A DNA stretch of 64,000 bases from Micromonospora sp. PLK6-60 (GTDB taxonomy: Bacteria > Actinomycetota > Actinomycetes > Mycobacteriales > Micromonosporaceae). Below, piece after piece: positions 52,243-61,189 of the stretch. The notes beneath the pieces are model-generated. The model saw nothing but the letters and a program-made list of their open reading frames with translations, did not search any database and was not told the DNA's origin. The stretch spans positions 124,001-188,000 of the forward strand of contig NZ_JAIOAA010000006.1 in the NCBI RefSeq assembly GCF_019890675.1, written 5' to 3'. Position 1 is the stretch's first letter; every line of letters begins with the position of its first letter. The position numbers were made by a program, and so were the translations under genes.

Positions 52243-52821
52243 GTGAACTTCGACGCGTACGCCCGGACCGGCGTCGACCTGGTCAACGCCCGGCTGAACG
52301 ACCTCGACGACCTGCGGGCCATCTTTCCGGACGAAAACGCGTGGATGCGCGACGAGGTCGCCGACCGGGACCTGGCGATCTTCCGGCGGGCGCAGAAGCG
52401 CCTGCGGGACGTGTTCGACTACGGCACCTCGGGCCGGGACGCGGCGGCGGTGGCCGAGCTGAACGCGCTGCTGGAGGCGTACCCGGTGCAGCCGCGCATC
52501 TCCGGCCACGACTCCAGCGACTGGCACATGCACGTGACCAGCCGGGGCTCCTCGGTCAGCGCGGAATACCTCGCCGGCGCGGTCTGGGGCCTGTCGGTCT
52601 GGCTGTGTGAATACGGCAGCGCCCGGTTCGGGGTCTGCGCCGACGAGCGCTGCGGCAACGTCTACCTGGACACCTCGTCGAACTGCTGCCGGCGGTTCTG
52701 CTCGGAGCGCTGCGCCACCCGCTCCCACGTGGCCGCCCACCGCGCCCGCAAGCGCGCCGCCATCACCCCCGAACAACCCACCCCCACCCCCACCACCCCC
52801 CAAACCCTCACCCCCGCCTGA
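52243..52821 (+). CDS. CGNR zinc-finger (ABATE-domain) regulator
   Basis: 192 residues from GTG 52243, seven bases after a -10-like TACCGT. An ABATE domain occupies residues 10-125 (DLDDLRAIFPDENAWMRDEV, LLEAYPVQPRISGHD). The CGNR zinc finger CADERCGNVYLDTSSNCCRRFCSERC follows and ends in Arg/Lys-rich DNA-contact residues. The family is a stress-linked transcription regulator. The last 20 codons are C-rich and G-poor (Pro/Thr), like the other convergent gene ends here. Confidence 0.88.
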   Translation: MNFDAYARTGVDLVNARLNDLDDLRAIFPDENAWMRDEVADRDLAIFRRAQKRLRDVFDYGTSGRDAAAVAELNALLEAYPVQPRISGHDSSDWHMHVTSRGSSVSAEYLAGAVWGLSVWLCEYGSARFGVCADERCGNVYLDTSSNCCRRFCSERCATRSHVAAHRARKRAAITPEQPTPTPTTPQTLTPA

Positions 52822-52836
52822 CCCGCGCCCCTCGCG

Positions 52837-52896
52837 GTTGATCATGAAGTTTGCGTCGGGAAAGGGCTCTGCCGTGACGCAAACTTCATGATCAAC
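52837..52896. terminator. 21-bp-stem hairpin between convergent genes (copy 2)
   Basis: The perfect inverted repeat 52837-52857 / 52876-52896 has an 18-nt loop. The left arm is identical over 21 bases to the one at 3007-3027; the loop is unrelated. It again sits between two convergent stops, with C-rich RNA on both sides, so it is likely a bidirectional terminator or a recurring genomic hairpin. Confidence 0.75.
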
Positions 52897-52937
52897 GCTC
52901 CGGAGGCCGGGGTGGGGTGGGGGTGCGGGGTGGGGGG

Positions 52938-53750
52938 TTAGGCGTTTAGGGGGGTGGGGGCGGTTAGGTGGGCGCGGGCGAAGTCGAGGGCTTCCTTGAG
53001 GTCGGACTCGCGGGTGGTGCGGCTGCCGGCGCCGCGGGTGGTCACCTCGACGGCGACCGAGCCGGTGAAGTTGCGGCCGGCCAGGGAGCGGAGCAGCTCG
53101 GCGCAGGGCTGACCGCCCCGGCCCGGGACGAGGTGCTCGTCGCGCCCCTCGCCGGTGCCGTCACCCAGGTGCACGTGAGCCAGCCCGTCGCCCATCCGGT
53201 CGGCCATCGCCAGGGCGTCGGCGTGCGAGGCGGCGCAGTGCGAGAGGTCCAGCGTGTAGGAGGGGTAGCCGGTCTCGGTCGGGTCCCAGCCCGGCACGTA
53301 CGGGACGAACTGCCGGCCGGCCATCTTCACCGGGTACATGTTCTCCACCGCGAAGCGCAGCCCACCGAACCGGTCCGCGATCTGCTCCAGCCCGTCGGCG
53401 AAGCCCCGGGCGTAGTCGCGCTGCCAGGTGAACGGCGGGTGCACCACCACGGTCGGGGCGCCGAGCGTCTCGGCCAGCTCGGCGGACCGGCGCAGCCGCT
53501 CCCACGGGTCGGGGCTCCACACCCGCTGGGTGACGAGCAGGCAGGGCGCGTGCACCGACAGCACCGGTACGCCGTAGTGCTCGGCGAGACCGCGCAGCGC
53601 GCCGGCGTCCCGGCTCACCGCGTCGGTCCACACCATCACCTCGACGCCGTCGTAGCCGAGCGCGGCGGCCAGCTGGAACGCCGCCGCCGTCCGCTCGGGG
53701 AAGACGGAGGACGTGGAAAGGAGGACCGGGACGTGGGAAGTCACATCCAT
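52938..53750 (-). CDS. Sugar phosphate isomerase/epimerase-like TIM-barrel protein
   Basis: 270 residues from ATG 53750. Xylose-isomerase-like AP-endonuclease-2 fold: [87 protein letters not shown]. Metal ligands (Glu, Asp, His) are in place in these strand ends, so isomerase, dehydratase or endonuclease activity is possible. The 3' end is C-rich and G-poor on the coding strand. Confidence 0.85.
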   Translation of the reverse strand: MDVTSHVPVLLSTSSVFPERTAAAFQLAAALGYDGVEVMVWTDAVSRDAGALRGLAEHYGVPVLSVHAPCLLVTQRVWSPDPWERLRRSAELAETLGAPTVVVHPPFTWQRDYARGFADGLEQIADRFGGLRFAVENMYPVKMAGRQFVPYVPGWDPTETGYPSYTLDLSHCAASHADALAMADRMGDGLAHVHLGDGTGEGRDEHLVPGRGGQPCAELLRSLAGRNFTGSVAVEVTTRGAGSRTTRESDLKEALDFARAHLTAPTPLNA

Positions 53751-53822
53751 CAGGGTAGCCGGGGCGGCCACCGGGCATCGTGACGAGCCATCGCAAAGCG
53801 CCCAGACCGCCAGGGGGCGCGA

Positions 53823-54767
53823 TCACTTCGGTTCGAGCTGGTCCAACCGGCTCAGGATGACCCCCTCGCGCAGCGCCCACGGGCAGATGTCCAGCGTGTC
53901 GACGTCCAGCCGACGCATCACCGCCTCGGCCACCACGGCGCCGGCTAGCAGCTGGTGGGCCCGGCCGGCGCTCACCCCCTCCAGCTCGGGCAGCTTCGCC
54001 GGCGGGATGTGCCGGATGAACCCGATCACCTGACGCAGCCCGGTGCGGGTCAGGCTGCGCCGGGTCCACAGGCCCGCGCCGGAGGGCGCCGCGCCGGCGA
54101 GCCGGGCCAGCGTACGGAACGTCTTCGAGGTGGCCACGGCACGCTCCCAGCCCACCGCGGCCAGCTTCTCGGCGACCGGCTCCAGCACCTCGTCGACGTA
54201 CCCCCGCAGCTCGGCCACCGCCTCCGCGGTGGGCGGCACCAGGCCCGCCGGGTCGACCCGCAGCCGCTCCCGGCTCAGCCGCCCCGCGCCGAGCGGCAGC
54301 GACTGCGCCACGTCCGGGTCCTCGTCGATCCCGGCCGCGAGCTCCAGCGAGCCGCCCCCGATGTCGAGCACCAGCAGCCGGCCGGCGGACCAGCCGAACC
54401 AGCGCCGGACCGCGAGAAAGGTCATCCGCGCCTCGTCCGCGCCGGGCAGCACCTCCAGCCGTACGCCGGTGGCGTCGCGGACCCGGGCCAGCACCTCGCC
54501 CGCGTTGGTGGCGTCCCGGACCGCCGAGGTGGCGAAGGCGATGAGGTCGTCCGCGGCCAGGCCCGCCGCGGCCGCCTTGGCCATGCCGACCGCCTCCACC
54601 AGGCTGTCCGCGCCGGCCTCGGTCAGCGCGCCGTCCGGGCCGATCTGCTCGGCCAGCCGCAGCACCACCTTCTCCGAGTGGGCCGGCCAGGGGTGGGCGC
54701 CGTGGTGCGCGTCGACCACCAACAGGTGCACCGTGTTCGAACCGACGTCGAGGACTCCCAGTCGCAT
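53823..54767 (-). CDS. ppx: Ppx/GppA phosphatase
   Basis: 314 residues from ATG 54767. ASKHA-fold exopolyphosphatase/pppGpp phosphatase: [18 protein letters not shown] (phosphate loop), [29 protein letters not shown] and [16 protein letters not shown]. It is the short actinobacterial type without the HD domain. Removes terminal phosphates from polyphosphate or pppGpp in the cytoplasm. TAGTGT lies seven bases before the ATG with no ribosome site, so leaderless. Divergent promoter region shared with the next gene. Confidence 0.92.
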   Translation of the reverse strand: MRLGVLDVGSNTVHLLVVDAHHGAHPWPAHSEKVVLRLAEQIGPDGALTEAGADSLVEAVGMAKAAAAGLAADDLIAFATSAVRDATNAGEVLARVRDATGVRLEVLPGADEARMTFLAVRRWFGWSAGRLLVLDIGGGSLELAAGIDEDPDVAQSLPLGAGRLSRERLRVDPAGLVPPTAEAVAELRGYVDEVLEPVAEKLAAVGWERAVATSKTFRTLARLAGAAPSGAGLWTRRSLTRTGLRQVIGFIRHIPPAKLPELEGVSAGRAHQLLAGAVVAEAVMRRLDVDTLDICPWALREGVILSRLDQLEPK

Positions 54768-54840
54768 GCTGACGACACTACGGCCGGCGCGTTTCGTCGG
54801 CTCGCCAGCCGACCGGGGTGACCGCGCGTACGCTGGCCGG

Positions 54841-55647
54841 GTGACGAGCCAGGTGGAACTGCGGGTGCTGGTGGACGACCCAGACGACCCGCGCAGTCGT
54901 GAGGTGGGGCTGGACTTCCCCCGGGAGTGGATCGAGTTCGTCGACCCGGCCGACGCCAAGCACGTCATCCGCGCCGACCTGACCTGGCTGCTGTCCCGCT
55001 GGACCTGTGTCTTCGGCAAGGGCTGCCACGGCATCATCGCCGGCCGCGCCGCGGACGGCTGCTGCTCGCACGGGGCCTTCTTCACCGACGCGGACGACGA
55101 GAAGCGGGTCCGCGCGGCCGTCAAGCGGCTCACCCCGCAGACCTGGCAGCACTTCCGCAAGGGTTTCAAGAACTGGACCGAGAACGACACCGTCGACGGC
55201 AAGACCCCGGCCCGGCGTACCGCCACCCGGAGCGAGGACGCGCCGTGCGTCTTCCTCAACGACGCGGACTTCCCGGCCGGCGGCGGCTGCGCGCTGCACG
55301 CCCAGGCGCTGCGCGACGGCGTGCACCCGCTGGAATACAAGCCGGACGTCTGCTGGCAGCTGCCGGTCCGGCGGGACCAGGAGTGGCACACCCGACCGGA
55401 CAACACCAAGGTGCTGATCTCCACGCTTGCCGAGTTCGACCGGCGCGGCTGGGGGGCCGGCGGCCACGACCTGGACTGGTGGTGCACCTCGTCGACCGAC
55501 GCGCACGTCGGCGCCGACCCGATGTACGTGTCGTACGGCCCGGAGCTGACCGCGCTGGTGGGCGCGCCCGCGTACGCGAAGCTGGCCGAGCTCTGCGCCG
55601 CCCGCCTCCGCCAGGGCCAGGTGGCCCCGCACCCGGCCAGCGAGTAA
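54841..55647 (+). CDS. Cysteine-rich conserved protein (YkgJ/UPF0153-like)
   Basis: 268 residues from GTG 54841, six bases after TACGCT and without a ribosome site. Conserved cysteines occur as [31 protein letters not shown] and GCALHAQAL; spacing suggests a metal- or Fe-S-binding core as in the YkgJ family. No membrane segment. The stop TAA at 55645 coincides with the start of a GTTAAC repeat element. Role unknown. Confidence 0.72.
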   Translation: MTSQVELRVLVDDPDDPRSREVGLDFPREWIEFVDPADAKHVIRADLTWLLSRWTCVFGKGCHGIIAGRAADGCCSHGAFFTDADDEKRVRAAVKRLTPQTWQHFRKGFKNWTENDTVDGKTPARRTATRSEDAPCVFLNDADFPAGGGCALHAQALRDGVHPLEYKPDVCWQLPVRRDQEWHTRPDNTKVLISTLAEFDRRGWGAGGHDLDWWCTSSTDAHVGADPMYVSYGPELTALVGAPAYAKLAELCAARLRQGQVAPHPASE

Positions 55648-55700
55648 GGAAGGGCACCTTGTTAACGCCTCCGGTATAGGAGGGGCCCCCGCCTGACACC
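55645..55700 (+). repeat. Two-unit GTTAAC repeat element (copy 2)
   Basis: TAAGGAAGGGCACCTTGTTA begins it; the first GTTAAC core is at 55661 and a degenerate second unit (GGGGCCCCCGCCTGAC) sits 31 bp later. The first three bases are the stop codon of the preceding gene. The second core is mutated compared with the other copies. Confidence 0.8.
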
Positions 55701-55710
55701 GCGGACGGCC

Positions 55711-56205
55711 CTACTCCGCAGCGTCGGCGGGCAGCACCACGACGCCGTCCTCGTCGCAGTACACCCGGTCGCCGGGGGCGAAGTCGCAGTTGCCGAACGA
55801 CACCGGCACATCCCGCTCCCCCGCGCCGGTCTTGGCGCTCTTGCGCGGGTTCGCGCCCAGCGCCTTGATGCCGATGGGCAGGGTACGCAGCGCGGCCACG
55901 TCCCGGACGGCGCCGTTGATGACCACGCCCGCCCAACCGTTCTCGGCCGCCGCCCCGGCGATGAGGTCACCCATCAGGGCGGTGTGCAGCGATCCGCCGC
56001 CGTCCACCACCAGCACCCGGCCTCGTCCGGGCTCGGAGACGACCGACTTGACCAGGGCGTTGTCCTGGAAGCAGCGCACGGTCACGGCCGCTCCGCCGAA
56101 GGCGCGCACCCCGCCGAACTGGCGGAGCTGGGTGTCGCACGAGCCGAGCAGCTCGCCGTACCGGTCGTAGAGGTCGGCGGTCGCCAGCGGATCGGGGTTC
56201 GACAT
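55711..56205 (-). CDS. rraA: RraA-family protein
   Basis: 164 residues, beginning with the usual [56 protein letters not shown] is the RraA/HMG-aldolase core; GAVRD has the Arg-Asp pair, but the acidic residue usual for aldolase three positions later is Ala. Members either bind RNase E to inhibit it or act as oxaloacetate decarboxylase/HMG aldolase. Neighbours (tricarboxylate transporter) favour metabolic function; neither role can be decided here. Confidence 0.88.
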   Translation of the reverse strand: MSNPDPLATADLYDRYGELLGSCDTQLRQFGGVRAFGGAAVTVRCFQDNALVKSVVSEPGRGRVLVVDGGGSLHTALMGDLIAGAAAENGWAGVVINGAVRDVAALRTLPIGIKALGANPRKSAKTGAGERDVPVSFGNCDFAPGDRVYCDEDGVVVLPADAAE

Positions 56206-56220
56206 GGTGGGTTCTCCGTT

Positions 56221-57411
56221 TCATTGATGGGGTGGTGAGCGGTGCAGGCGGGTGGCGGCGAGCGCCGCGCCGGCCAGTCCCGCCGCCGTGCAGGCGAGCA
56301 CGCCGGCCGCGCCGGCGCCCGCCGCGAGCGCCCCGGCGGCGCTGGGGATGAGCACCTGGCCCAGCCGGTTGCCGGTGAGCCGCAGCGACATGGCCCGGCC
56401 GCGCAGCCCCGGCGGCGCCACCTCGGCCAGGAACGACATGGTCAGCGGCTGCCCCGCGCCGAGCCCGAACCCGGCGACCGTCACCACCACGACCAGCACC
56501 GGGAACGGCAGCGGCGGCAGCAGCAGCGCCAGCCCGGCGGCGGAGACCGCGACGCTGCCGACCAGCACGGTACGCCGGCTCAGCGCCGCCACCAGCCGGC
56601 CGAGCAGCAGCCGGGACGCCATCGAGGCGACCGCCCGCACACCGAGCAGCACGCCGATCGAGCCGGACGCGATGCCCCGTTCCGCGCCGAGCGCGGGCAG
56701 GTAGACCAGGGAGATATCGACCGCGGCCAGCACCACGCAGCTCACCGTGAGGGCGCGGACCAGCCCGGGTTGGCGCAGCAACTCCCGCATCCCGCCCGCG
56801 CCCGGCCCGTCGCCGGCCGCGCCGTGCTGCCCGGACGGGCGCAGCAGCAGCGCCACCACCAGCAGCGGCAGCGCCACCACGGCGGCGCCGACGAAGATGG
56901 CCCGGGTGTCCGGGATCGGCCGGCTCCCGCCGAAGACCACGATCAGCCCGGGACCGAGCGCCTGCCCCAGCGAGGCGGCGAAGGTGTAGTAGCCGAACGC
57001 GGCGTCGTACCGCTGGGCGGGCGTACGGTTGGCCACCAGCGCCTGCTGGGCCACCACCGCGCACAGGTGCGCGGTGCCCAGCAGCATGCTGGCCACCACC
57101 AGGCCGGCCACCGTGCCGGCGAACGCCACGAAGCCGAGGCCGGCCGCGGCGAGCAGCACCGACCCGGCCACCGCGACCCGCCGCTCACCGAACCGGTCCA
57201 CGGCGTGCCCGGACGGTACGGCCAGCAGCAGCGGCACCGCGGCGAAACTGGCCCCGAGCACGCCCAGCCAGGCCCCCGGCACGTCCAGCTCCAGCGCCCG
57301 GTACGCGGACGCCGGCCGGAGCATGAAGGTGACCGCCTGCACCACGACGGTGTGCGTCAGCAGCAGGGCGGTCTGGGCGCGCCCGGGGACCGCGCGGTCC
57401 CCGGGCGCCAC
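56221..57411 (-). CDS. MFS transporter
   Basis: 396 residues with 12 predicted membrane helices. The start GTG 57411 directly abuts the stop of the universal stress gene (TGAGTG). Motif A: SGHAVDRFGERRVAVAG between helices 2 and 3; a repeated half pattern appears near ALSRRTVLVGSVAVSAAG. Likely drug/H+ or metabolite exporter of the DHA1 type; substrate unknown. Confidence 0.88.
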   Translation of the reverse strand: MAPGDRAVPGRAQTALLLTHTVVVQAVTFMLRPASAYRALELDVPGAWLGVLGASFAAVPLLLAVPSGHAVDRFGERRVAVAGSVLLAAAGLGFVAFAGTVAGLVVASMLLGTAHLCAVVAQQALVANRTPAQRYDAAFGYYTFAASLGQALGPGLIVVFGGSRPIPDTRAIFVGAAVVALPLLVVALLLRPSGQHGAAGDGPGAGGMRELLRQPGLVRALTVSCVVLAAVDISLVYLPALGAERGIASGSIGVLLGVRAVASMASRLLLGRLVAALSRRTVLVGSVAVSAAGLALLLPPLPFPVLVVVVTVAGFGLGAGQPLTMSFLAEVAPPGLRGRAMSLRLTGNRLGQVLIPSAAGALAAGAGAAGVLACTAAGLAGAALAATRLHRSPPHQ

Positions 57412-57804
57412 TCAGTGGGCCTTCACGGCGAGCACCGGGCAGGGCACCCGGAGCAGGATCTCCTGCGCGCTCGAACCCATGATCAGCTTCCCGACCGGGG
57501 TGCGGTGCCGGATGCCGATCACCACCAGCGAGATCTGCTCGCTCTCGACGATCTCGACGATCTCCTCGGCCGCGTCCCGGCCCCGGACCAGCTGCCGCAC
57601 GGCGTGCGGCACCCCGGCCGCGGTCAGCTCCCGGACCACCCGCTCCAGGTCGGCCTCCGGGGCCAGCCGCGGGTCGGCGTACGCGTCGCCGCGCGAGGTG
57701 TTCACCACCAGCAGCGACTCGTCGCGGAACCGGGCCTGCTCCACGGCCGCGCGCAGCGCCGCCTCGCCCAGCGCCGAGGGGACGTATCCCACCAGGATGG
57801 TCAT
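57412..57804 (-). CDS. Universal stress protein (UspA)
   Basis: 130 residues. [24 protein letters not shown] opens the fold; [34 protein letters not shown] is the ATP-binding G2xG9xG(S/T) end. It overlaps the TctA gene by 4 bp, so expression follows the transporter. A single Usp domain tied to a tripartite transporter is a known pattern in which Usp tunes transport, for example with TRAP systems; here it is an inference. Confidence 0.92.
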   Translation of the reverse strand: MTILVGYVPSALGEAALRAAVEQARFRDESLLVVNTSRGDAYADPRLAPEADLERVVRELTAAGVPHAVRQLVRGRDAAEEIVEIVESEQISLVVIGIRHRTPVGKLIMGSSAQEILLRVPCPVLAVKAH

Positions 57805-59303
57805 GAGGTCACCAGCCTCTCTCGAACCGGTCGGACCAGGAACCGCCCGATCAGCGGCCAGAGCAGCACCACCGCGACGACCGTGTAGATCACCCAGGAC
57901 ACCCAGCCGCCGAGCAGGCCGTGCAGCTCACCGCCGGAGAGCTGCAACGCCCGCCGGCCGTGCAGCTCGGCGCGCGGGCCGAGGATGATGCCGACGATCA
58001 TCGGCAGCACCGGCAGCCCGAACCGCCGCATGCCGAAGCCGAGCAGGCCGAGGATCAGCAGCAGGAACAGGTCGAACGGTTGGGCGTTTACCGCGTACGC
58101 GCCCATCGAGGCGAAGAAGAGGATCCCGGCGTAGAGGTACGGGCGCGGGATCCGCAGCAGCCTCGCCCAGGCCGGGGCGAGCGGCAGGTTGAGCACCAGC
58201 AGCAGCAGGTTGCCGATGAAGAGGCTGGCGATCAGCGTCCAGACCAGGCTGGACTCCCGGCTGAACAGCAGCGGGCCGGGCTGGATGCCGTACCCCTCGA
58301 AGGCGGCCAGCATCACCGCGGCGGTGGCGTTGGTCGGCAGGCCGATGGCCAGCATCGGCACCAGCGTGCCGGCCGCCGAGGCGTTGTTCGCCGCCTCCGG
58401 CCCGGCCACCCCCTCGATCGCGCCCTTGCCGAACTGCTCCGGATGCTTGGACAGCTTCTTCTCGGTGACGTACGACAGGAAGGTGGGGATCTCCGCCCCG
58501 CCGGCCGGCACCGCCCCGAACGGGAACCCGAACGCCGTCCCGCGCAGCCACGGCTTCCAGGACCGCTTCCAGTCCTCCCGGCCCATCCACGGCTGGCCGA
58601 CCGGGATCACCTCGCCGGACTTGCGGCGCAGGTGCGCGGCGATCCAGAGCGCCTCGCCGACGGCGAAGATGCCGACCGCCACCACGACCACGTCGATGCC
58701 GTCGGCGAGCTGCGGGATGCCCAGGGTGAGCCGCTGCTGGCCGGACTGGTCGATGCCGATCACGCCGATCACCAGGCCGAGCAGCAGCGCGGCGAGGCCG
58801 CGTATCCGGGACGCGCCGAGCACCGCGGTGACCGACACGAACGCCAGCAGCATCAGCGCGAAGTAGTCGGGCGAGCCGAGGCTGACCGCGAAGGCCACCA
58901 CCGGCGGGATGGCCACCACCAGCAGCACGGTGGCGATGGTGCCGGCGATGAACGAGCCGATCGCGGCGGTGGCCAGCGCCTGCGCCGCCCGGCCCGCCTT
59001 CGCCATCTTGTTGCCCTCGATGGCGGTCACCACCGACGACGACTCGCCGGGGGTGTTCAGCAGGATCGAGGTGGTCGAGCCGCCGTACATGCCGCCGTAG
59101 AAGATGCCGGCGAAGAGGATGAACGCCTGGGTGGGCTCCATCCCGTAGGTGACCGGCAGCAGCAGCGCCACGGTCATCGCCGGCCCGATGCCGGGCAGCA
59201 CGCCGACCGCGGTGCCGATGGTGACGCCGAGCAGCGAGATCAGCAGGTTCATCGGGGTCAGCACATTGGCGAACCCGTCGAGCAGATTGCCCAGGTTGTC
59301 CAT
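57801..59303 (-). CDS. tctA: Tripartite tricarboxylate transporter, large permease TctA
   Basis: 500 residues with about 11-12 membrane helices. TctA signatures: [53 protein letters not shown] and [21 protein letters not shown]. It forms the channel of a TctABC importer driven by ion gradient. Start abuts the tctB stop. Confidence 0.95.
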   Translation of the reverse strand: MDNLGNLLDGFANVLTPMNLLISLLGVTIGTAVGVLPGIGPAMTVALLLPVTYGMEPTQAFILFAGIFYGGMYGGSTTSILLNTPGESSSVVTAIEGNKMAKAGRAAQALATAAIGSFIAGTIATVLLVVAIPPVVAFAVSLGSPDYFALMLLAFVSVTAVLGASRIRGLAALLLGLVIGVIGIDQSGQQRLTLGIPQLADGIDVVVVAVGIFAVGEALWIAAHLRRKSGEVIPVGQPWMGREDWKRSWKPWLRGTAFGFPFGAVPAGGAEIPTFLSYVTEKKLSKHPEQFGKGAIEGVAGPEAANNASAAGTLVPMLAIGLPTNATAAVMLAAFEGYGIQPGPLLFSRESSLVWTLIASLFIGNLLLLVLNLPLAPAWARLLRIPRPYLYAGILFFASMGAYAVNAQPFDLFLLLILGLLGFGMRRFGLPVLPMIVGIILGPRAELHGRRALQLSGGELHGLLGGWVSWVIYTVVAVVLLWPLIGRFLVRPVRERLVTS

Positions 59304-60086
59304 CTAGAGGATCCCTTGCAGCACGCCGGCGGGCAGGTCGACGCCGAGCCCGATGGCGAAGACGTAGAAGGTGATCAACGACAGCGCGACGGAGATCAGC
59401 AGGTTGCGCACGTAGTGCCGGTTGCCCAGCGCGTACGCCGAACCCCAGAACAGGATCGTCCCGCTGATCACCCAGCCGAGCCGGTCGATGAGCACCGCGT
59501 TTACCAGGAACGCGCCGACCAGCAGCAGCACCGTCCGCCAGTCGATCGGGCTGGTCAGGTCGACGTCCTCGCCGCCCTCCGGCTCGCCGGAACCGCCGCG
59601 GGCCACGTCGATCGCGTAGATCGCCGCGACGACCAGCAGCAGCACGCCGAGCAGGATCGGCACCGCCTTCGGCCCGATCGGGTCGGCGGTGTTGATCGCC
59701 TCCCCGATGTTGGTGGTGGCTTCGAGGATGACCAGGCCACCGACCAGCGCGAGGAAGGCGCAGACCCCGTACTGGGCCTTGTCGGGCCTCCGCTGCGCGG
59801 CAGCCGCCGGGTCCGCGTCGGCCGCCGGCACCTCGGGCGTACGCTCCGCCGGGTCCACGCCACGGTCCGGCGCCTCGGGGGTGCCCTCCGCCGACGCGGC
59901 GGGTGCCGCCGACCCGGTGGGCCGGCCCACCGGGTCGGCGGCCGGCGAGGTCGGGTCCGGGGCGGGCGCGGGGGGTGCGCCGCCCGCCTCCCGGTCCCGG
60001 GCCCCCGCCTGGTGCGGCAGGGTCGGGTCGGCCGGCCGGGACGGCGGGTCGCCGCCCCGGTCCGGTCGGGTCGTCATGCCGCTCAT
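59304..60086 (-). CDS. tctB: Tripartite tricarboxylate transporter, small permease TctB
   Basis: 260 residues from ATG 60086, which overlaps the tctC stop by 4 bp (ATGA). Residues 1-115 are Pro/Ala-rich and lack structure, an unusually long N-terminal extension for TctB (usually about 150-170 residues in all). The four membrane helices follow (YGVCAFLALVGGLVILEA, AVPILLGVLLLVVAAIYAID, VLLLVGAFLVNAVLI, LLISVALSLITFYVFAIGLG). Confidence 0.9.
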   Translation of the reverse strand: MSGMTTRPDRGGDPPSRPADPTLPHQAGARDREAGGAPPAPAPDPTSPAADPVGRPTGSAAPAASAEGTPEAPDRGVDPAERTPEVPAADADPAAAAQRRPDKAQYGVCAFLALVGGLVILEATTNIGEAINTADPIGPKAVPILLGVLLLVVAAIYAIDVARGGSGEPEGGEDVDLTSPIDWRTVLLLVGAFLVNAVLIDRLGWVISGTILFWGSAYALGNRHYVRNLLISVALSLITFYVFAIGLGVDLPAGVLQGIL

Positions 60087-61090
60087 GCCAACCCGAGCTG
60101 CTTGAGCAGGTCCGCCACCGACTTGTCCTGCTCGGTGAGGAAGGTGGCGAACTCGTCGCCGGTGATGAAGGCGTCGGTCCAGCCGCGCTTGGTCAGCTCG
60201 GCCTTCCACTCCTCCGACTCGTGCATCTTGGTCAGCACGTCGATCCAGACCTTCTTGTCGGCGTCGCTGATCTCCGGCGGCGCGACGATGCCCCGCCAGT
60301 TGGTGAAGACCAGGTCGATGCCGGAGGACTTGAGGGTCGGCACGTCCTTGAGCGCCTCGATCGGCGCCTCGCTGGTCACCGCGAGGACCCGGATCTGGCC
60401 GGCCTCCACCTGGTCGAGGAACTCGCCGAAGCCGCTGGCGCCGAAGGCGACCTTGCCGCCGAGCACGGCCGGCAGCAGCTCGCCGCCGCCGTCGTACGAG
60501 ATGAAGTTGACCTGCCGCGGGTCGATGCCGACGGTCTGGGCTAGCTGCATGGGCAGCAGGTGGTCCGGGCCGCCGGGCGAGGAGCCGCCGCCGACCGCGA
60601 TGCCCTTCGGGTTGGCCTTCCAGGCCGCGACCAGGTCGTTGATCGTCTTATACGGGGAGTCCTTCGGCACCACGATGGCGCCGGCCTCCTCGATCATCTT
60701 GGCCAGCGGGGTCGTCTGGGTAAGCGTCGCCGCGGACTTCGACGTGTACGAGGCACCGACCACGCCCAGCCCCATCTGCATGGCGAGCTTGCCGTTGCCC
60801 TTCTCGTTCACCGTCCGCTGGAGGCCGACGGTGCCGCCCGCGCCGGGCAGGTTGAACACCTGGACCCCGGTGGCGATCTTCGCGTCCTCCATCACCTTCG
60901 CGGCGGTCCGGGCCGTGGTGTCGTACCCGCCGCCCGGCGAGTTCGGCACCATGATCCGCAGTCCGGCGACCGGCTTGTCGCCGTCCCCGCCGCCGGCCTC
61001 GTTCTTGTCGGCGGTGGCGCCGCAGGCGCCCAGCGCCAGCGCGGTGGCGGCGGCCACCCCCATGACCAGCAGGTTCCTACGAGTTGCCAT
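60083..61090 (-). CDS. tctC: Tripartite tricarboxylate transporter substrate-binding protein TctC
   Basis: 335 residues from ATG 61090. Lipobox LGAC (Cys at about residue 24) makes it a lipoprotein. Bug/TctC fold: GLRIMVPNSPGGGYDTTAR (carboxylate-binding loop), PGAGGTVGLQRTVNEK, VGGGSSPGGPDHLLPMQLA and VAFGASGFGEFLDQVEAG. It captures a di- or tricarboxylate outside the cell. Divergent from the CitAB-type kinase genes 99 bp away, which probably control the operon. Confidence 0.94.
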   Translation of the reverse strand: MATRRNLLVMGVAAATALALGACGATADKNEAGGGDGDKPVAGLRIMVPNSPGGGYDTTARTAAKVMEDAKIATGVQVFNLPGAGGTVGLQRTVNEKGNGKLAMQMGLGVVGASYTSKSAATLTQTTPLAKMIEEAGAIVVPKDSPYKTINDLVAAWKANPKGIAVGGGSSPGGPDHLLPMQLAQTVGIDPRQVNFISYDGGGELLPAVLGGKVAFGASGFGEFLDQVEAGQIRVLAVTSEAPIEALKDVPTLKSSGIDLVFTNWRGIVAPPEISDADKKVWIDVLTKMHESEEWKAELTKRGWTDAFITGDEFATFLTEQDKSVADLLKQLGLA

Positions 61091-61189
61091 CTTGTTTCTC
61101 TTCCGTTTCGAATGAGTCCGGCGGCAAGATGATGGCCCCCGAGCCGGCATACAGTCAGCCTTCTGTCACCAGCGGAAATTGAGGTCTTT

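Noticed and set aside
57921..61115. 1064-codon frame opposite tctABC
   Set aside because: Antisense shadow of three recognised transporter genes; no conserved motif.
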